A DNA stretch of 64,000 nt. Origin: Eutreptiella sp. 'Long Island Sound 2002' (taxonomy: Eukaryota; Euglenozoa; Euglenophyceae; Eutreptiales; Eutreptiaceae). This document shows positions 31,732 to 43,140 of this stretch, one piece after another. How positions within the stretch are numbered: position 1 is the stretch's first letter; each line of letters begins with the position of its first letter. The translations under genes were made by a program, and so were the position numbers. Location: contig OZ038398.1 in NCBI GenBank assembly GCA_964036045.1, positions 31,193,380 through 31,257,379 of the forward strand, written 5' to 3'. Under the pieces are notes generated by a model, which saw only the letters and a program-made list of their open reading frames with translations, did not search any database and was not told the origin of the DNA.

Positions 31732-32572
31732 TAGGAGGGAGTTGAAAATGAGTAGGAGGGAGTGGATTTTCACTTGGAGGGAGTTGAAAATGAGCAGGGG
31801 GGAGTTGAAAATGAGCAGCAGGGAGATGAAAATGAGCAGGGGGGAGTGGATTTTCACTTAGAGGGCGTTGAAAATGAGCAGGGGGGAGTTGAAAATGAGT
31901 AGGAGGGAGTGGATTTTGACTTGGAGGGAGTTGAAAATGAGCAGGGGGGGGTTGAAAATGAGTAGGAGGGAGTTGAAAATGAGTAGGAGGGAGTGGATTT
32001 TGACTTGGAGGGAGTTGAAAATGAGCAGGGGGGAGTTGAAAATGAGTAGGAGGGAGTGGATTTTGACTTGGAGGGAGTTGAAAATGAGCAGCGGGGAGTT
32101 GAAAATGAGTAGGAGGGAGTTGAAAATGAGTAGGAGGGAGTGGATTTTCACTTGGAGGGAGTTGAAAATGAGTAGGAGGGAGTTGAAAATGAGTAGGAGG
32201 GAGTGGATTTTCACTTGGAGGGAGTTGAAAATGAGCAGCGGGGAGTTGAAAATGAGTAGGAAGGAGTTGAAAATGAGTAGGAAGGAGTGGATTTTCACTT
32301 GGAGGGAGTTGAAAATGAGCAGGGGGGGGTTGAAAATGAGTAGGAGGGAGTGGATTTTCACTTGGAGGGAGTTGAAAATGAGCAGGGGGGAGTTGAAAAT
32401 GAGTAGGAGGGAGTGGATTTTCACTTGGAGGGAGTTGAAAATGAGCAGGGGGGGGGTTGAAAATGAGTAGGAGGGAGTGGATTTTGACTTGGAGGGAGTT
32501 GAAAATGAGCAGGGGGGAGTTGAAAATGAGTAGGAGGGAGTTGAAAATGAGTAGGAGGGAATGGATTTACCA
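31732..32572. repeat. 21-bp modular minisatellite
   Basis: About 40 modules of 21 bp of three kinds: GAGTTGAAAATGAGTAGGAGG, a GAGCAGGGGG variant of it, and GAGTGGATTTTCACTTGGAGG, arranged in runs of two to four. All modules are multiples of 3, so long ORFs appear on both strands (for example 31858-32646 minus); these are not genes. It begins 300 bp after the transposase stop. Confidence 0.9.
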
Positions 32573-34261
32573 GTAAGGTATCTCTCCCTTATCTGGCGAT
32601 AAAATAATGCAATTATTTTATAAATTTGGGCTGCAGAACGGTTCAAAACATCCTTGTCGCCTTTTAGCAGAAGATCAGTTGCAGTAGATCAGTTGCAGTC
32701 GTTTTTTCGGTTGTCGTAAATGCGCGTGTCGCCTGTTCGTGCGCAGTCTTTGGCAGTCTGCTAGGGCCGCAGTCTGCATACCGTCACCGGGAATACCGCC
32801 GCCCTGCCGGGGCCAAGTGAAAAAAGTTGCGAATATCCGAGAGAAAGGGGTGTGGCCCAGAGGGCAAAAGCGTGTTGACAACACTGTTGTTGAGGGACAA
32901 GTGAGCAGTAGGGGCCGATTCCGGAAAAGTCAAGTGAAGATAACCTTTGAGTCAATGCACATCATGCACCAATTGTGAATGTGCGTCAATGATGAGTCGT
33001 GCTATGTTGTTGTTATGTTTGAGTGTTGCTATTTGTCATGGAAGGAAAAAATGGGTCCCCAATTCGCCAATTCTACAGTATGTAGTATGCCTTTAGCAGA
33101 TGAACAGATCGTGTAGAGGGAGGACAGAAAATGTGTGGCACGGCTAACAATCAAGTCCTGGACATTTAGGGGGCCTCATGTTGGGTGCGTGCCGGATTCA
33201 TGCGGTACTTGCAACATGAGCTACTTGATGGCCTTGGCTTTGAATAGTGAGACAACAATTGGTAAACACGTGGCGAGGGCACGGAAAGCAAGCGATGGGC
33301 CATATCCACGGAGCGGAATGTCATGCGCCATTGGCTCGCAAGGGTGCATCATGGTCCATAAGTCTTCGCCTTTCCTACGGACACCGGTTGTTCCAAGTTG
33401 GTTTCCTCGAGATGAGTCACACCTTGTCCTCTAATGGTTCGCTAATCGCTATTCAAATTTCACATCCATTTGCACAATACGAAACCGTGACTCTTAACTT
33501 GCACAACACACGTTTACATCCACACCGAACTTGTCTCCAAGGATTTCTTGTGGTGTGAGCTATTTTGATTTTCTATTCAACGCTTGCGAGCACGCAAAGC
33601 AAAACAAATCCTCATTGACCGGTCAAAGGCTAAAGTGCAAATAAGAGGAGTGCAAGCAGTGGCGCAGCCAAATCGCAGCATGCCACTCTCCGTGCCTACC
33701 GGTGGTATCTTGTAGTTTGATGGATCTTGCACTCTATGATATCAGAATTTGCACAAAACTATAGCCGTCTCACTTTTGTGCAAATCGTGCCCTGTGGCGT
33801 GTCTGGGTGTGACTTGTGACGCTGGGAGCATTCCCCGTGTTGCATTAATGGATGTTAACAATCTGCATCTGTCAGCCAAGTTCCGAGTCGGCCGAGTTAG
33901 CCGAGAAGGGAGAAGACTTGACTCGGCCGTGATGCTTGCGGAAGGTCATCAAGATGACATCGATTCGGTAGGTGGATTGCGAGAACTAGGGTTGTCTCTT
34001 AGCAACATTGCAAAACGTGCATGAATCTGTGTCGCCTGACTCTTGAGGGTTTGGTGTTGTCTTGCGGCGATTAAAAAACACAAACATGGACACTAGGGAC
34101 GCGATGCATGCACGTGCGCACTCAAAGTGTCCATCTAACCTTGATTGCACATTGATCCCAATGTGGCGTGGCAAATGTGGGTCCCATGAATGATTTGTCA
34201 ACGGCTGCACGGTGCTCAAATGCGGCCCTCAAATCGGGTGAGCATGATGCGATCCGCGCGG
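32573..34261. other. No recognisable gene
   Basis: Only short ORFs (up to about 100 codons) with no family signature in either strand. Local duplications such as GATCAGTTGCAGT twice near 32667-32699. Confidence 0.5.
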
Positions 34262-35996
34262 ATCGGGGTGGTGTAAAGCCCCCTTCCCCCCCCCCAAAAA
34301 AAATGGACCGGATCGTGGATCGGACGTGGAGGTGAAAAACCCCCCGCCCTCCACCCCCCTTGCCACCCCCCGAAAAATGGATCGGAGCCAAAGAATCCAC
34401 TGAAAGCCCTGGCGCGCTTCGTGTAGTGCCCGGTGAGCCCCAACCTCACCAAATCTTTCCTCAACCTTCCAATGTAGCCACAATGGGCATGCATGTGCAA
34501 GAGATAGGCACACGGCGAAACAAATATAGATTATTGATGATGATGACATGGACTAACCATGAAAACCCTGCTTTATGCATGGGGGAAACATGGGTCGCAC
34601 TGTACATGCACACACTGTGTCCCCTTTCGGGTAGTGCATAGTGCAAGTCGGCCAAGTACGTATGCACCCGATGGGAAATAGCGCCGCGCAAGTGTAAACC
34701 CAAGTGCGATACGTAAGCATGGACCTTGGCAACCTACGTTGCACTTTGGTTGTTTTCGGTGACGCCCGGCACGCCAAACGATGGGGAATGTGTCAACTCC
34801 CCCAACAATGTGCTCCGGAAAATGGGGCACATGATTAGGATTCAAAGTGCAAGGTATGAATCTCCATCATGCGCCGATGCTGCATGCAAACACACACTTT
34901 GTGCGTCACCGTCCTGTCATCATTTCGGTGAGACTCATGTTGCGGGGCCAAATTGTCAAATTGGCCTTTTTGGGGGTATTGCTTCAGATACACGCACGCG
35001 ACCCACAATTGAGACCGCGTCAAGCGTTCCATGCGCCATTGGCTATGACCGGTGGGAGCAACCATCCATCCATGACTTCAAATACACGTACTCCAGGACA
35101 TTTGCATGGCTACTAGCTTTGGGGACACCATATGTTGCACCCATGAACTACCCATGAACGAGGTCCCTCAAACTTTTCCAAATCAGATGCAAGAAGGTGA
35201 ACTTGCCAAGCATCATTAGGCACAGCACGCATGAATGGTGCTACATGCAACGGTATGCTTTGAAAAAATGCAATTGACCAGAATGTTCCCAAGGGATAAA
35301 GCACAGTTCATTTGCAACAACTCTTTGCACTTGCAATCCACTCTAATCAATGTCAACAAAGCACTTCATCAGAGAAAACCTTAGTGCACACTTATGGAAG
35401 TAATTAATGTTGTTAAGAAGTCACAACAATAGTGCAGCAAGTTGTTTATTAACAATGTGCCCAACACAATGCAAAGGTGATGCACAACAAAGTGGTTGAT
35501 TCGTAATGAGTTTCTTCGTGACGCACGATAAAAAAACACGAACTTTCCGGATAACAGATGCGGCCGTGTAGCCGGTGAAAATCTTGCATGTTCAATCGTG
35601 GGCAAAGACCTATTGCAATGCGCTCTCCATGTGAGCGCAATGCACAGATTGCACGATGCGTTGGCGCCTGTTGAGGAGCATGGCATCGAATACAGGGAGG
35701 TGGCACAATTTGGCCTTCGCAAGAAAGCGGGGAATTTCAAAAACTCAATAGGGGAAAGCCAAAACAAGGGAATCTGCCCCCCCCCCCCACGGTGTACATT
35801 ATGCCATCATTGTGAATGGTGCGCCTATTGGTATTCGCGGCCAAAACCTGCCTCCACGAGATTTTGTCAAGTTTTAAAGGACAAAGGATTGGGGCTTTTG
35901 ATTGGATGGGGAGTTGGCAAGGGGGCGGGCGGGGTTTTTTTTGGCCTACCTGGATCCATGATCCGATCCATTTTAGGGGGGTTTCACCACCCCGAT
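34262..35996. mobile_element. Possible TIR element (1.7 kb)
   Basis: The left end starts ATCGGGGTGGTGTAAAGCCC and continues through C and A runs to AATGGACCGGATCGTGGATC. The right end, read in reverse, starts ATCGGGGTGGTGAAACCCCC and continues to AAAATGGATCGGATCATGGA. The match extends, with gaps, for about 110-120 bp on each side, including CCGCCC...CCCTTGCCA. This makes imperfect terminal inverted repeats around 1.5 kb with no transposase. No target duplication was recognised, so an old non-autonomous DNA transposon or a chance pair of dispersed repeats are both possible. Confidence 0.4.
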
Positions 35997-36000
35997 ATCT

Positions 36001-37438
36001 AGCCCCATCCAGTTTTATTGGTGTGCACTCCTGTGCTATCTAGTGTGATGCATTTTGGATTTTGGCATGTTGATGTGGATGTTGTGTGGGCTGTTGCATT
36101 TTTTTTTGGAAGAAGAACTTTAAACGTTACACTTTCAAGAATTGTTGCAATTTGTTTGTGTGCTTTGTCGTGATGCATTACCAAGAAACTAAGTAGTGCC
36201 GAACACGGTGTTCATGCCACAATGCTATTTGCGCATCATGTGTCCTTTCATGCGCCTTTCTTATCACAAACGCGTCAGTTGCGCATTTCTCTTGTGCTTG
36301 CGCCGTGGGAGCAAGGTTCAAGCGCAAGGAGTGCCAAAGGCGCCTAATGACCCAAATAAAAGGAGTGCCCCCAATGCCATGGACTCAGGTTCTCGGAACG
36401 GTGGTGCCTATGGGACGATGATGTGACATGATTGAATGAATTTAAGGAATGCTAGGCACTCATGGATTTGGGAACACTTTTCTCGCCCGCACAAGTACAC
36501 AATCCTAGCCGTTTGACCGCTACTTTGTTTGTGCTTTCGTCTGTCGTGCTCCATTTGCTTGCGTCTTCTAGTAATTTGACCTTTCTCGACATGGCGGCAA
36601 CATTTGACTACCATGAAATGATGCCGAAAGGTCCAGCTACGGATCGCATCAAAACCTCGAAGTATTGGAATCCAGTTCGGGATGAGACGCTTAGCATGAA
36701 TGTCCCCAATGTCTCCGACTTGCTACCATTCGCAGTGCAAGGCAATATGATGTGTGCCAAGGTTTGCGTAATTTGAGCTTTCTCATGCAATGGAACGTCG
36801 GTCGTGGCATGTGCTATTCGAAAGCCGATATCCCTTGTGGAGTGGAGCATGCCCGGAGAAAGTTGCGTGCCTTTTTGGTGTTGCTTTCATCACTTCGGTT
36901 CTCGCAACGGGTTTTCTTGCATAGGATCGAGCATCACTCAACAAAGCCGGAATTACGCATATTCTATCTTTGACACGGCAACGTGTCCCTGAAGACATTC
37001 GCAATGACTTTGCGTACAAACAAATCCAAGTCTCCGACACCCCTCGGACCGAAATCAGACACACTTTCGAAGACGCATTTGAGTTTATCGGTGTGTAGGA
37101 GGTTTGGCAGGTGAATGGTCACAAGGGATGTAAACTGGCCTCAACATTGAACAAGACTCCGGCACCTTTCTCCGTTGCCCAAGTTGCAAAGACGGGTGGA
37201 TTCGAGGTTGTCGTGTCCAAGAATAGGCTTCCACATAGACGCCATCCCGCGGTATTTGCACCGTGCCCGCGATTGCATGTGTACCCACCCACATGTGTGT
37301 CATTTTTCAACGAAGGTCTATGGATATGACCTCGATTGTGCCCGTGTTTTTTCCTCCGCGAGGTTTTTCTTGTAGATACGTGGGTCATCCATTTTCAGGC
37401 TTTTAGAGGCATGGTGAATGCAAGGGAAACAAAGTAAC
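36001..37438. other. Gene-poor stretch with one small unassigned ORF
   Basis: An ATG at 36591 opens a 61-codon frame to 36776 (MAATFDYHEMMPKG...), extendable upstream in frame. I recognise no family and assign no function. Nothing else stands out before the palindrome. Confidence 0.35.
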
Positions 37439-37512
37439 TGTTCATGCACAGGTTTTCTCTGGGAAAACCGTGTACGTACACGGTTTTCCCAGAGAAAACC
37501 TGTGCATGAACA
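37439..37512. repeat. Perfect 74-bp palindrome
   Basis: TGTTCATGCACAGG...GTAC|GTAC...CCTGTGCATGAACA: 37-bp arms, no spacer and no mismatch, centre between 37475 and 37476. A partial echo (AAAACCGTGTAC) follows at about 37559-37570. It can extrude as a cruciform or form a hairpin in RNA. Confidence 0.95.
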
Positions 37513-37639
37513 CATTTTTTCTAAAAACCGGGTAGTGGGAGGGAAATTTTTATAGAAAAAAACCGTGTACAGGGAACACGGCCCCCTTGCCCTTTCCTAC
37601 TCTTGGGGTGGGCCTTTGGATGGCACCTACCATGTGTTT

Positions 37640-38272
<633 letters not shown>

Positions 38273-39927
38273 TGCGGGGAACAATTTGAGCTCTGCACGG
38301 ATGCCACTGCTCCAGCCCTGACGTCACTCCTGTTGTCTGCAGAAAGGCCTGGCCTTGTGTTCCATTCCGCTTTTGTTGCTTTGCTTTGCACCTTGAGGGA
38401 GTAGGACCGCACTAGCCGAAGCACACGACAGATAAAGGAAATTCTTTACAGAGCGACGGTAAAACAGGCGGCCATCAAAACAAGAGGCAGAACACTAGGC
38501 AGTTGCCTCCCTTCCAGGCCTCCTGTTTTCACTGCCGCGTTTTGTCCGTGCCTCCTATTTTGATTTTATTCCCTTGCATTCACCATGCCTGAAAGCATGA
38601 AAACAGATGACCACCACGTACCAAAAAGAAACATGTTGCAAAGGAGAAAAAAAGCACGGGTGCAATGGAAGTCATATGCATAGATTTTTGCCCAAAACAC
38701 CAAACGGTGCCTCCTGTTCTCCTTGCTATTGGACAGGAGGCAAAACGGGAGGCGAAACAGGAGGCGAAACAGGAGGCTGGCCTCCACAAATGACACAAAT
38801 CCCTAGAATATGGGTGGCTACAAGGGTTTTCCACCTCAACGAGCCAACATTGACCTTGTACTCATTAGAGCGTTGTAAAAAGAAGGGCGTCTCCCGCTTC
38901 CATCATGGTCGCTCAAATAAAGAAATGACTGCGGCGGCGACCCAAGAGCAAATCCGTGCAATGAGATCTTTTGGGAAAAGGAGGTGTCTCCTGGCGTTAG
39001 GAGGCGAGCCACTCACGGCAATGGTCATCGTGCCAATGACAACTTTGGCACCGGGCATGTAGTGTTCCACGACCAACACGATGTGAGATGAAGGGGCCCA
39101 TGCCGCCGGGACCGCCAATGTTCCACCATCCCCCTCCCCCAAGCGCCTGGGCATGCCATTTGCCGGTGGGTGCCATTCAGGACAGCAAATGCATCACGGA
39201 TTGCCTGAACTGCGCGCTCGCAACGGCTCACTCGCACTCACAGCCCACTCCATTGCGAATGCAACCCTTGGTCATAGGCATGGTCTCAGCTTGGCGGCCC
39301 TTGCGTGTGTTTGGGTACGAAAGACGCGCATGCGCACGTTCTAGCCCACTCCGGCGACCGGCAGTTTTTGGCGGTTCTGGGTCCTGAACCGAGCGTTGTG
39401 GGCGGGGGGGCAGGCGCATCCCCCCACGGCCCGGCGGGCCAGGGTGACAGGACCCCCCCGTCGGGCCTTTGTGCAGCCGTCCAAGCCGAGGCCCCATGGG
39501 CAGTGCAAGCGACAACCATTTGATTTTGTGGTGTACGCACCGGCCCGCCCCACACCCGGTGGCCTCCGGGTGTGTGGCTTGCCCACGACCCCCCGCGCCT
39601 TTCAGTCGAGACCGCCATGGGGCGGGGGCGTGGGAAACGCGGGCATGTTGCCCGGGTCCGGGACTCCGGATGGCTACGCCCCGGCGCGACACCCGGCCAC
39701 GACCGCCTTGCACGGCGAGCCCTTCAAGGCCGGCCACAGGGTGTGGGTTGCTTGCGGGGCCCTGCCGTTGTGGTGGCCCGGTCACGCGGTCCCGCGGTCC
39801 CGCTCCCCTGGTCTCCGAGTCCCGTGCCGTTGATGACCGACCCGAATTCCCCCGGGGGAGGGGGGGCACCGGTGGTCGGGTCCGTTCTTCGTCGGGTCAA
39901 AGCTCATGCCCGTTCCGTCGTCTCCAG
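38273..39927. other. No firm gene; upstream of phosphatase exon
   Basis: Short GC-rich ORFs overlap in many frames from 39100 on. Contains a GGAGGCRAAAC repeat (about 38737-38776). The 5' exons of the phosphatase should lie in or before this stretch, but I could not recognise its N-terminal motifs. Confidence 0.4.
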
Positions 39928-40040
39928 AGGACGCGAGGAAGAAGAACGGGAAGGTGCTCATCCATTGCCGGGCCGGCGTCAGTCGGAGTAGCTGTGCCTC
40001 CATCGCGTATTTGATGTGGCACTACAAAATGAAGTTGAAG
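39928..40040 (+). CDS. Dual-specificity phosphatase, catalytic exon (exon A)
   Basis: The frame reads DARKKNGKVLIHCRAGVSRS and then SCASIAYLMWHYKMKLK. HCRAGVSR (39963-39986) is the CX5R loop of dual-specificity protein phosphatases: the Cys attacks phosphate and the Arg binds it. The AYLM helix after it is also typical. A CTCCAG acceptor ends at 39927 and a GTCTTG donor starts at 40041, phase 0. These enzymes remove phosphate from Ser/Thr and Tyr, often on MAP kinases. The upstream part with the general-acid Asp is not visible in the window, so the gene is partial. Continuation into exon B is strongly supported by family pattern and phase. Confidence 0.9.
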
Positions 40041-42335
40041 GTCTTGCCCCCCCCACCCCCACTGCCCACCTCCGCAACGTTGTGCAGGCCCCTCCCCCTC
40101 CCCTGCGCCCACCAAAGCAGCAGGGTCCCTTGCCTCCCTGGCGAAGGCGGAATCGGGGCGCCTCCTGCACTGCTCACCGGGCGTCAAAGACACACGAGAA
40201 TTGGACGGGAACTCGACTGTGAAATCCCTATTCTCCCCGTCCCACGGAGAACTCGGATTTTCAACTGGGTTTGGGGGGGGGGGGGGGGTCAATAGAGCCC
40301 CCAAAAACTGGGTGGGAGGGGGGGTCTGGGAAAGGGGCTCAATTGACAGGACCATTAATCCGTGATTGTGAAGTCTGGCCGACGATATTTTTGACCATTG
40401 AAAATGGCCAATTTTTTGATTCACCAAATCCATGACAAATGATGACTTTTCTGAACCCCCTCAACGCGCTGATTCCAAAAATCCCATTTTCATTTTTTGC
40501 CGGATTCCGGGTCCGTCCCACCTCCGGGGCCCAGGGGGTCCGTCTCGGTAGGATTTTGGGGGCCCGTCAATTGAGCCTTTTTTCTGGGGGGTCTATCGAC
40601 CCCCCCCCCCCGTCCCGCGCGCAGTTGAAAGCCCGCCCACCCACGCCTTGCCACTGCAGTGCACACGTCCACGTGAGGCAAGTCCTTCCACATAACATCC
40701 CCTCATCCGGTGCTCTGCAACACCGACACATGTCCCCAAACATGTTCTGTAACGGGAAGTCTTAAACCCACGCAATCCTGAACCGCAGTGACCGAACACA
40801 CGCCCACGCAATGGGCACCCTCGTGGGCGAGGGGGGGGGTTGGGGCGGGCTCAGGCAGGGGGGGGGAAGGTGCGTCGTTGGGCCCCCGACTCAAAAGGCC
40901 CGAGCAGAGGCCAGTGCCTGCCCCCCCCTCCCCCCCACGATGGCGTGTTGCACGTGCCACGCCGCTGCCCGTGGGCACCAATGTCCGCACTGGAGGCGTG
41001 ACCTTCGAGGGCGTGCCGCACACTGTGCCCGCGGGACGCCCCATGTCAATGCACAAGGGGGGGGGGGGGGCGACGAAATGGCCGATCCCGCGCGGAGGTG
41101 TGTGCCGGTCTGTGTGCCTGTCGTTCCTGCGGAGCTTGTACAGCCTCTCAACACCGGCCCTCCGCCGGTGGCCCGTTCGGCGGGGGTTGAGGCCGCCGAG
41201 TTGTTTCCCCCGCCGTCCTGTGCGGCGCTGCAGGAGTTGTGGGGGCTCGGGACGAGGGGGGGCAGCAGGGCCGTGACCAGCCAACCGCACGCGGGACAGT
41301 CAACGTCGTACGGAGACGTGAAATCCGCGTACAGGGGCGCAGGCGGGTGGGACAGGAGTGGGTGCGCAAAAGGGGCACCCAGGAGCGCCAACAGACAGGG
41401 GGGGGGGGGGGGCAACACAGACACAAAGAACGTGGGAGCCACACCAGGAGGGACGAGAGCGAGCACAGCAGACAAGGAGGAGGAGCGCAGCAATGCAGGA
41501 GAGGCAACCAGGACAGGGAACCAGAATGGAGGGGATGGGAGAGCGTGCGCATGGGAGGCAGCGTCAACAAAGGGGATGGCCTGGCCAGCCAGCCCCGTCG
41601 CTACCGGGTGCCAGGGCAACCCCTGCTGAACCGGCATCAGGTGGGGGGTGTCTCCCGCAGCCCAGGTGGGCTGTTTGCGCAACAGCAGCAGAAGCCCACC
41701 AGGGGCAGACCAGCCGTGATGGGGAAAGGGACATATGGTGGACGGTCGGGACAACGCGTGGAGGAGCAGGGCACCTGGGCCTCACACACACAACACACGC
41801 ACACAACACCCCCACACAACACCCGCACACAACACCCCCACACAACACCCGCACACAACACCCCCACACAACACCCCCGCACAACACCCGCACACAACAC
41901 CCCCACACAACACCCCCACACAACAACACGCCCACACAATACCCCCACACAACACCCCCACACAACATCCCCACTCAACACCCCAACACACACGGAAACA
42001 CAGCGAGGCAGGTTATGGACGGCCTGTGGACAGAGGCGCATGGACAGCAAAAACAGTCGAATGATGCTGGGAACAACCAGCACAACCTGAATACGTCAAT
42101 TACTGGGCGCCACATCCAGCGCAGCCCCGGCACACCAACCACTGGGCTCCGCGAACGGGGAAACAACACCAGCAGGAGCACCGGCCGCAGCGGCCGACAG
42201 AACGCAGCGACCCAACGCAACATGCGAAGGGAAGAACGGGTGACTGTCCAGGGCCCCGTAAAGAAACAACAACCCGACGGAATGTCACCCAGGGGGGCTG
42301 GGGATGGCACGCTGCGATGCACTGTGCTCTGGCAG
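40041..42335 (+). other. Phosphatase intron between exons A and B
   Basis: 2295 bp from the GTCTTG donor to the GTGCTCTGGCAG acceptor, both in phase 0. It is GC-rich with G and C runs (about 40269-40286, 40604-40612, 41058-41070, 41399-41412) and a 13-bp minisatellite near its end. Long overlapping ORFs in both strands reflect GC bias and the minisatellite. Confidence 0.75.
41785..41992. repeat. 13-bp minisatellite (CACACAACACCCC type) left of exon B
   Basis: About 15 units of CACACAACACCC plus C or G. The reverse complement of the same unit forms the array at 42545-42905 beyond exon B. Confidence 0.9.
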
Positions 42336-42429
42336 GACGCGTACGAGTACGTCAAAGAGCGGCGCCCCATCGCTCATCCGAACAAGGGGTTCCTGAACCA
42401 GCTGATCACCTACGAGAAGTACTTGTTCG
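42336..42429 (+). CDS. Dual-specificity phosphatase exon B
   Basis: Reads DAYEYVKERRPIAHPNKGFL then NQLITYEKYLF. This is the last helix region of the phosphatase fold (family pattern: A..YVK.RRP...PN.GF..QL..YE). It follows exon A in phase 0 after a CTCTGGCAG acceptor and ends in phase 1 at a GTGTGT donor (42430). Joined to exon A it gives the expected catalytic domain end without gap. It lies between two inverted minisatellite arrays. Confidence 0.9.
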
Positions 42430-42544
42430 GTGTGTGTCCTGCTGGTGGTGGGCGCGTGGGCCTTGGGGTGCGGCTGTGGCTTGAAGCCACGCTGGACGGG
42501 GGTGATGGCGCGTGGCGTGTCCTTGGGCTGCTGCATGGGACGTA

Positions 42545-42905
42545 GTGTGGGGTGTTGCGTGGGGTGTTGTGTGAAGGTGTTGCGTGGGGGTGTTGTGTGG
42601 GGGTGTTGTGTGCGGGTGTTGTGTGCGGGTGTTGTGTGCAGGTGTTGTGTGCGGGTGTTGTGTGCGGGTGTTGTGTGCGGGTGTTGTGTGCGGGTGTTGT
42701 GTGCGGGTGTTGTGTGCGGGTGTTGTGTGGGGGTGTTGCGTGGGGGTGTTGTGTGGGGGTGTTGTGTGGGGGTGTTGTGTGGGGGGTGTTATGTGCGGGT
42801 GTTGTGTGCGGGTGTTGTGTGCGGGTGTTGTGTGCAGGTGTTGTGTGCGGGTGTTGTGTGCGGGTGTTGTGTGCGGGTGTTGTGCGGGGGTGTTGTGCGG
42901 GGGGC
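42545..42905. repeat. 13-bp minisatellite (GGGTGTTGTGTG type) right of exon B
   Basis: About 27 units of GGGTGTTGTGTG plus C or G, the reverse complement of the unit at 41785-41992. It lies in the intron after exon B. Confidence 0.9.
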
Positions 42906-42992
42906 TCAGGGCTGCCACCGTCGTGGCCCGTGAGCGTGCCCCCCCCCCCCCCCCGAGGCCGCCCCTTGCCCCGGCCCACGTCTCTTTGTCAG

Positions 42993-43140
42993 GGGAGACG
43001 GCGTCGCAGGGCATCAACATGAATGACCTCGGGTACACCATTTGGGAGCGCACCGAACATTTGGGGCTGAACGACCCCCTGCCGCCGATGGATCTGTGCC
43101 ATCTGAACGAGAAGATGGTGTCGGAGGAGTTTGTCAAGAG
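42993..43140 (+). CDS. Probable phosphatase exon C (C-terminal extension)
   Basis: A CTCTTTGTCAG acceptor ends at 42992. With phase 1 from exon B the frame stays open: GETASQGINMNDLGYTIWE, then RTEHLGLNDPLPPMDLCHLN and EKMVSEEFVKR, ending at AGAG|GTGTGC (donor at 43141). The residues are charged and show no known domain. Phase agreement, splice sites and the lack of repeats support an exon continuing the phosphatase beyond its catalytic domain. The next exon is not certain. Confidence 0.6.

Noticed and set aside
31858-32646. 262-codon minus-strand ORF (LLIFNSLQVKIHS repeats)
   Set aside because: Product of the 21-bp modular minisatellite; the opposite strand is open over the same modules.
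34262-35996. Gene calls among short ORFs around the TIR-like ends
   Set aside because: All are below about 140 codons, overlap on both strands and have no family pattern.
41239-42545. ORFs of 283 and 395 codons over the phosphatase intron
   Set aside because: They arise from GC bias and the 13-bp minisatellite; the real coding signal is limited to exon B in a frame supported by splice phase.
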